Origin: Alphaproteobacteria bacterium
GTDB lineage: Bacteria > Pseudomonadota > Alphaproteobacteria > Rhodobacterales > Rhodobacteraceae
Direction: 5' to 3'
Assembly: GCA_030429105.1 (NCBI GenBank)
Contig: JAUIDE010000038.1
Span: 1 to 36,823 of the forward strand
Length of the DNA stretch: 36,823 bases
Program-made: the position numbers and the translations under genes
The notes under the pieces: generated by a model
What the model saw: only the letters and a program-made list of their open reading frames with translations
Told to the model about the DNA's origin: nothing
The model's database searches: none
Part shown: positions 32,403 to 36,823 of the stretch, one piece after another
How positions within the stretch are numbered: position 1 is the stretch's first letter
Layout: each line of letters starts with the position of its first letter

Positions 32403-33518
32403 ATGGACATGACCGCATTCGTCGATCTTGTGGGGGAGCCGGAGGCGGCGGCGCTCGCCGGCCTTCTCGTCGGCGCGATCTTCGGCCTTTCGGCGGAGCG
32501 GAGCCGGTTCTGCCTCCGCGCCGCGGCGGTCGAGGTCGCGCGCGGGGGGCTGGGGCCGCGGCTCGCCGTGTGGCTCCTCGCCTTCTCCACCGCCGCGCTC
32601 TGGACGCAGGCGCTGGACATGGCGGGGATGATCGACCTCGGGCGGAGCCGCTGGCTGGCGAGCCCGGGGACGATCTCGGGCGCCGTGATCGGCGGGCTCG
32701 TCTTCGGCGTCGGCATGGTGCTGGCGCGGGGCTGCCCGGGGCGGCTCCTCGTCCTTGGCGCGACGGGGAACCTCCGGGCGATCCTTTCGGGGCTCGTCTT
32801 CGCGGTCTTCGCGCAGATGAGCCTGCGGGGCGCGCTTTCGCCGGCGCGGGAATGGCTCTCCGCCGCCTGGGCGACGGAGGGGCCGAACCCGCATCTGCTC
32901 GCCGCAGCCGGCCTGCCCGGCTGGGCCGGGATCGCCGTCGCCGCGCTCTTCGCCGCCGCCGCGCTCCTCGTCGCGGCGCGGAACCGGGTGGGCGCCGGCG
33001 CGCTCCTCTTCGGCTGCGGCGTCGGCTTCGCGGCGGCGTGCGGCTGGGCGCTGACCTTCGCGCTCTCGGAGGTGGCGTTCGACCCGGTTCCGGTGGGCAG
33101 CCTCACCTTCTCCGGCCCTTCGGCGGATGTGCTGATGTTCGTTCTCGGCGCGAAGGAGGCGCTGGATTTCGATGTCGGGCTCGTCCCCGGCGTCGCGCTC
33201 GCGGCCTTCGCCTCCGCCGCGCTCGCAGGAAGGCTGCGCTGGGAGGGATGGGACGGCGCGGCGCCGATGCGGCGCTATCTCCTCGGCGCGGCGCTGATGG
33301 GGTTCGGCGCGATGACGGCAGGGGGCTGCACGATCGGCGCCGGGGTCACTGGCGGCTCCACCTTCGCGCTCACCGCCTGGGCGGCGCTGACGGCGATGTG
33401 GGCCGGCGGCATGATCGCGGACCGGATCGTGGACGGCGGGGAGCGGGAGGCTCAGCCGCCGCGCTCCTCGTCCCGCTCGATCAGGGCGCGGTTCATGGCG
33501 CGCAGCGCGTCCACCTGA
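32403..33518 (+). CDS. YeeE/YedE (TsuA-like) sulphur transporter family protein
   Basis: A 371-residue polytopic membrane protein with about nine or ten hydrophobic segments. YeeE/YedE proteins import thiosulphate or other sulphur species through conserved cysteines; here these are C37 ('SRFCLRAA'), C111 ('LARGCPGRL') and C309 ('GGCTIGAGVTGGS'), each in the family context. ATG 32403 (MDMTAFVDLVGEPEAAALAG) is used; ATG 32409 is an alternative, and the frame upstream of these is antisense to the thioesterase. The basic C-terminal tail after 'DRIVDGG' is encoded in DNA that also encodes the end of the chloride-channel gene on the other strand (67-bp tail-to-tail overlap). No sulphurtransferase or tusA gene is adjacent. 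Confidence 0.9.
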   Translation: MDMTAFVDLVGEPEAAALAGLLVGAIFGLSAERSRFCLRAAAVEVARGGLGPRLAVWLLAFSTAALWTQALDMAGMIDLGRSRWLASPGTISGAVIGGLVFGVGMVLARGCPGRLLVLGATGNLRAILSGLVFAVFAQMSLRGALSPAREWLSAAWATEGPNPHLLAAAGLPGWAGIAVAALFAAAALLVAARNRVGAGALLFGCGVGFAAACGWALTFALSEVAFDPVPVGSLTFSGPSADVLMFVLGAKEALDFDVGLVPGVALAAFASAALAGRLRWEGWDGAAPMRRYLLGAALMGFGAMTAGGCTIGAGVTGGSTFALTAWAALTAMWAGGMIADRIVDGGEREAQPPRSSSRSIRARFMARSAST

Positions 33519-35122
33519 TAGAGCGCGCCGACGATCTCCTCCCGCCCGTCCGTGACCTCGGCCATGACCGGCACGAATTCGAGCCGCCGCGACGCCTCGA
33601 AGAGCGGCAGCGCCTCCGCCAGAGAATCCCATTGCCGGAGCTTCACGCCCTGGTCGGCGAGGGCGAGGCAGGCGGTGTCCGACGCGCCGTCATCCGCCCC
33701 GCGGAGCCGCATCAGGCCGCGGACCGGGATCGTCCCCGGCAGGAAGCGCGACGCCCCGCCGCCGAGCGCGACGCCCGCGCGCTTCAGCTGGCTGAGGAAG
33801 AAGCTCTTCCAGACGAAGCGGCTCGCCACGACGGTCGCGACGGAGACGGAGACCATCACCGCGATCGCGGCCTGATAATCCCCCGTCAGCTCGAACACGA
33901 TCAGCGTGGTGGAGATCGGAGCGCCGAGCACGGCGGCGGCGAAGGCGCCCATGCCGGCGAGGGCGTAGAGCCCCTCCGAACCCGGCAGGCCTGAAAAGGC
34001 GCCGGAGGCGACGGCGCCGAAGGCGAGCCCGGTCAGCGCCCCCATCATCAGCGAGGGAGAAAAGACCCCGCCGCCCATCCGCCCGGCATAGGTGATCGTG
34101 ACGGCGGCGCATTTCACCACGGCGAAGAGCACCGCGGCCTGAAAGTCGAGCCCGCCGGTCAGCGCCCGCGTCGTCGTCTCGTAGCCGACGCCGATGACAT
34201 GCGGGAACGGGATGGCGAGGGCGCCCAGCATCGCGCCCGCGATCATCGGCCGGGCCCAGACCGGGCAGCGGAGCCGCTTCTGCGCCGCGTCCGCCAGATC
34301 CTCCGCCGCGAAGAGCGTCCGCATCATCACGACCGCGGCGAGGCCGCAGACGACGCCGAGCAGCATGAAGGCCGGTATCTCCTCGTAGAAGCCGAGCGTG
34401 TTTTCCGGCAGGATGAACTGCGTGTACTCCCCGATATGGACCCGTGCGATCACGGCGCCGGCCACCGAGGCCATCACGATCGGGCCGAAGGCGTGGAGCG
34501 CGTAGTGCCGCAGCACGACCTCGAGCGCGAAGAGCGCGCCGGCGAGCGGGGCGTTGAAGCTGGCCGAGACGGCGGCGGCGACGGCGCAGCCGAGAATGTC
34601 CCGCGCGGTGACGCCGTGATGGTTCAGCCGGTCGTCCACCCAGCCCGCGATCACGGCGGCGAGATGGACCACCGGCCCCTCCCGGCCCGTCGAGCCGCCG
34701 GTCGAGAGCGTGATGAGCGAGGCGGCGGCGGAGGCGACGCCCGCCTTCCGGTCCACCCGCGAATCCCGGAGCGCGGCCGCCGCGATCACGTCGGAGACGG
34801 AGAGGACGCGGGCGTTCGGCGTGAAGCGGTGGAGGATGAGGCCCACGGCGAGCCCGCCGAAGACCGGAACGAGAAAGACGATCCACGGGTCGAGCCCCGC
34901 CGCGTGGCTGTGGATCGTCTGGTTCCCCGCGCCGTAGAAGAAGGTCTGGAGGATGTCGATGGAGAGGCGGAAGCCGACCGCGGCGTAGCCCGCCATCACC
35001 CCGACGACGAGCGCGACGGCCCAGAAGACGAGCCTTCCCGGCGCGGTTTCGGCCTGATGGGCGAGGGCGCCGAGCCATTTGCGCCGCCGCCTCGCCGCCT
35101 CCGCCGCCGTGCCGTCGGCCAT
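33452..35122 (-). CDS. CLC-family chloride channel/transporter
   Basis: A 556-residue CLC protein: membrane core (~30–455) plus a C-terminal cytoplasmic region of ~100 residues resembling a single weak CBS-like fold. The gating-glutamate motif 'GGSTGREGPVVH' is intact (E148). 'SASFNAPLAGALFALEVVLRHY' is helix H; the position of the E. coli internal proton glutamate (E203) is valine (V202). The 'GSGIP' chloride motif is not recognisable ('RVLSVSDVIAAA'), and the central-tyrosine region reads 'WKSFFLSQ'. These changes suggest passive chloride conductance rather than Cl−/H+ exchange, though this is inference from residue comparison. ATG 35122 has GGGGAGG upstream. It follows the kinase gene by 39 bp on the same strand. 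Confidence 0.92.
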   Translation of the reverse strand: MADGTAAEAARRRRKWLGALAHQAETAPGRLVFWAVALVVGVMAGYAAVGFRLSIDILQTFFYGAGNQTIHSHAAGLDPWIVFLVPVFGGLAVGLILHRFTPNARVLSVSDVIAAAALRDSRVDRKAGVASAAASLITLSTGGSTGREGPVVHLAAVIAGWVDDRLNHHGVTARDILGCAVAAAVSASFNAPLAGALFALEVVLRHYALHAFGPIVMASVAGAVIARVHIGEYTQFILPENTLGFYEEIPAFMLLGVVCGLAAVVMMRTLFAAEDLADAAQKRLRCPVWARPMIAGAMLGALAIPFPHVIGVGYETTTRALTGGLDFQAAVLFAVVKCAAVTITYAGRMGGGVFSPSLMMGALTGLAFGAVASGAFSGLPGSEGLYALAGMGAFAAAVLGAPISTTLIVFELTGDYQAAIAVMVSVSVATVVASRFVWKSFFLSQLKRAGVALGGGASRFLPGTIPVRGLMRLRGADDGASDTACLALADQGVKLRQWDSLAEALPLFEASRRLEFVPVMAEVTDGREEIVGALYQVDALRAMNRALIERDEERGG

Positions 35123-35161
35123 CGTCCGCCTCCCCGCGCCCGCTCCCGGCGCCGAGGTCCG

Positions 35162-36568
35162 CTATAGACGATGCGCCCGCGCCGCGGAAGGCGGGCGCGC
35201 CGCCGCCGCCGCCGCCGCGGCCTTGACGATCGCGGCGAGGAGCGCCCGGGAAGGCGCCGGGCGGGAGAGGACGCGGAGCCCCGGCGTCTCGGGCTCCGGC
35301 CCGCCGAACCGCGCGAGCGCAAGGACCCCGGCGCCCGCCTCGGCGGCCGCATCGAGGAAGGGACCGAGCGCCCCGGGCGGCTCGCCCCGCCAGTCCAGAA
35401 GGGCGGCGTCCGGCCTTCCGTCCGCAAGCAGAGCGGCCGCCTCAAGCGGCTCCGCCGCGCGCCGGACGTCGGCCCCGGCGCCGGAGAGCAGCGCCTCGAC
35501 AATCGCGCCGTGGAGCGGCGAGGCGGAGAGGAGCGCGACGCATCGGCCAGCGAGCGGCCGCGCCCTCGGAGGGGACGGCGCGGGCGGCAGCGAGACCTCC
35601 ATCGCGAAGCGGGCGCCGCCGCCCCGGGCTTCCTCGACGCGGATCGACCCCTTCATCAGCGCGGCGAGCGAGGCCGAGATCGAGAGACCGAGCCCGGCGC
35701 CCGCGCTCTTGCCCGCGAAGGCCCCCTCCGCCTGCACGAAGGCGCCGAAGATCCGCTCCCGCTGCCCCTCCGGCACGCCGGGCCCGGTATCCTCCACCGC
35801 GAGGATGAGCCGCGCGGCGCCGTCGCGGCCCCGCCCAGCGGCTTCGGCGGAGATGAGCACATGCCCCTCGTCGGTGAAGCGGGCCGCGTTCCCGGCGAGG
35901 TTGACGAGGATCTGGCGGAGCCGCCCGGCGTCTCCCACCAATCGGTCCGGCAGAGCGGAATCGACGGAGACGAGAACCTCGACCGGCTTTTCGGCGACCC
36001 GCGCGGCGATGAGGAGGCCGACATCCTCCACGAGTTCGCGCAGCGCGAAGGGCGCCGGCTCCAGCTCCATCCGCCCCGCCTCGATGCGCGAGAGGTCCAG
36101 CACCTCGTCGATGATCTTCAGGAGCGCGTCGCCCGAGGACTTGATGACGCCGACATAGCTCCGCTGCCGCTCGTCGAGCTCGGTGTGGTTGAGAAGTTCC
36201 GCGACGCCGAGCACGCCGTTCATCGGCGTCCTGATCTCGTGGCTCATGTTGGCGAGGAAGGCGCTCTTCGCCCGGTCGGCGGCGGCGGCGCGCCGGTTGG
36301 CGGCCTCCGCCTCCGCCTTCGCGGCGCGGAGCTTCTCCGCATCCAGCACGAATCGCCAGCAGGTCGGCCCCGAGACGACGCCGGAGATGAAGGTGGTGAG
36401 GATGATCGTCGTCCACAGCATTTCGGAATCGAGATCCGCGGCCAGGACATAGACGAGCGCGAGCGCGTTCGAGCCGACGACGCAGGCGAAGGAGACCATC
36501 GCCGTCGTGCGCAGGACCCGCCAGCGGGAGGCGGGGCGGGCGGAAGCGGGCGCGCCTTGCGTCGTCAT
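35162..36568 (-). CDS. Membrane hybrid sensor histidine kinase with degenerate receiver domain
   Basis: A 468-residue kinase. Two transmembrane helices (about 20–44 and 50–72) flank only a few periplasmic residues, so sensing is probably within the membrane. A short coiled coil (76–104) leads to HisKA '[18 protein letters not shown]' with H110, then the ATPase: N-box 'NLAGNAARF' (223–231), 'DTGPGVP' (260–266), 'GAGLGLSIS' (290–298). Residues ~340–455 look like a receiver with one aspartate (D392, '[12 protein letters not shown]'); the paired acidic residues are not evident and the conserved Lys-Pro appears as Arg-Pro (436–437). Its ATG overlaps the stop of the upstream kinase-like gene by four bases, so both are translated together. 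The chloride channel gene follows. Confidence 0.9.
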   Translation of the reverse strand: MTTQGAPASARPASRWRVLRTTAMVSFACVVGSNALALVYVLAADLDSEMLWTTIILTTFISGVVSGPTCWRFVLDAEKLRAAKAEAEAANRRAAAADRAKSAFLANMSHEIRTPMNGVLGVAELLNHTELDERQRSYVGVIKSSGDALLKIIDEVLDLSRIEAGRMELEPAPFALRELVEDVGLLIAARVAEKPVEVLVSVDSALPDRLVGDAGRLRQILVNLAGNAARFTDEGHVLISAEAAGRGRDGAARLILAVEDTGPGVPEGQRERIFGAFVQAEGAFAGKSAGAGLGLSISASLAALMKGSIRVEEARGGGARFAMEVSLPPAPSPPRARPLAGRCVALLSASPLHGAIVEALLSGAGADVRRAAEPLEAAALLADGRPDAALLDWRGEPPGALGPFLDAAAEAGAGVLALARFGGPEPETPGLRVLSRPAPSRALLAAIVKAAAAAAAARPPSAARAHRL

Positions 36569-36823
36569 GACGCGAGCCGGGCGGGCCGCGGCGCCGGGGC
36601 CCGCGCCCGGCTCACCGCCTCGCTCAGCGCCGCCGCGCAGACCGGGCGCATCAGCATCGCGCCAGGGCGCGGGGCGGGCGGAGCGGCGCCGAAGGGCGTG
36701 AGCAGGACGAGGCCCGCGCCCGCCCGCCCGGCCGCCGCGTCGAGAAGGGCGATTTCGGCCTCAGGCTCGCCCCGCCAGTCGAGCAGCGCGGCCTCCGCCG
36801 GTTCGCCGGACTCCAGCAGGGCG
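36565..36823 (-). CDS. Receiver-like C-terminus of a second hybrid kinase or regulator, 5' end outside the window
   Basis: The minus-strand frame is open from the window edge to a TGA at 36567–36565 and encodes the last ~85 residues of a protein. It contains '[31 protein letters not shown]', clearly related to the receiver-like end of the downstream kinase ('[31 protein letters not shown]'), then '[15 protein letters not shown]', matching '[15 protein letters not shown]' there. The gene overlaps the kinase start as ATGA. It is probably a paralogous hybrid kinase whose catalytic domains lie beyond the right edge, but a stand-alone regulator is possible. The phospho-acceptor aspartate is kept; Lys-Pro is again Arg-Pro. 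Confidence 0.72.
   Translation of the reverse strand, partial: ALLESGEPAEAALLDWRGEPEAEIALLDAAAGRAGAGLVLLTPFGAAPPAPRPGAMLMRPVCAAALSEAVSRARAPAPRPARLAS

Overview
The window is very GC-rich DNA with strong G/C bias at third codon positions. Gene content points to an alphaproteobacterium of the Rhodobacterales type. The main evidence is the run murA–DUF2948–hisD–UPF0262–low-molecular-weight phosphatase, a small secreted protein ending in a 'LPNGDIIIRR' motif, and a large RTX protein. I see no rRNA, tRNA, transposase, phage gene or CRISPR array. No complete, obviously new multi-gene system is visible. The least explained signals are non-coding: two families of palindromic dispersed elements and one tandem repeat.

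Left part (1–4214): the 3' end of an OsmC-type gene faces a short tail of an unidentified minus-strand gene. That tail is joined directly to a murA copy lacking its N-terminal third. The murA remnant is followed by an intact housekeeping run: DUF2948, hisD, UPF0262 and a low-molecular-weight phosphatase. Both genes at the join are cut at the same place, so this is either a real rearrangement or an assembly chimera.

4215–4896 is non-coding. It holds a 16-bp perfect palindrome inside a ~55-bp element, which recurs after nadE at ~11.5 kb, and about 3.4 copies of an exact 104-bp tandem repeat carrying two hairpins per unit.

4897–13055 is metabolic. A three-gene operon (acyl/oxalate-type CoA ligase, ketopantoate-reductase family, Gfo/Idh/MocA oxidoreductase) converges on an acetamidase/formamidase gene. 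Glutamine-dependent NAD synthetase then converges on glutamate dehydrogenase, with a palindrome-rich probable terminator between them.

13198–18553: a 960-residue calcium-binding protein (seven FG-GAP repeats, a proline-rich linker built from DNA repeats, RTX repeats), a membrane-anchored FMN glutamate-synthase-family protein, and a GNAT acetyltransferase.

18558–24033: a tightly coupled minus-strand operon, FAH-family hydrolase–rfbC–rfbB–rfbD–rfbA, making dTDP-L-rhamnose. It is divergent from an aromatic/aspartate aminotransferase.

24116–28381: two ~200-bp inverted copies of a multi-hairpin element, with compensatory base changes in the stems, bracket a three-gene module (fadJ-like β-oxidation enzyme, α/β hydrolase, IclR regulator).

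28456–36823: oligoendopeptidase F, a small exported protein, an OmpA-family lipoprotein with a clear terminator, a thioesterase, a YeeE/YedE sulfur transporter overlapping tail-to-tail with an atypical CLC chloride protein, and two overlapping hybrid-kinase genes that share an unusual degenerate receiver domain. The second kinase gene runs off the window.
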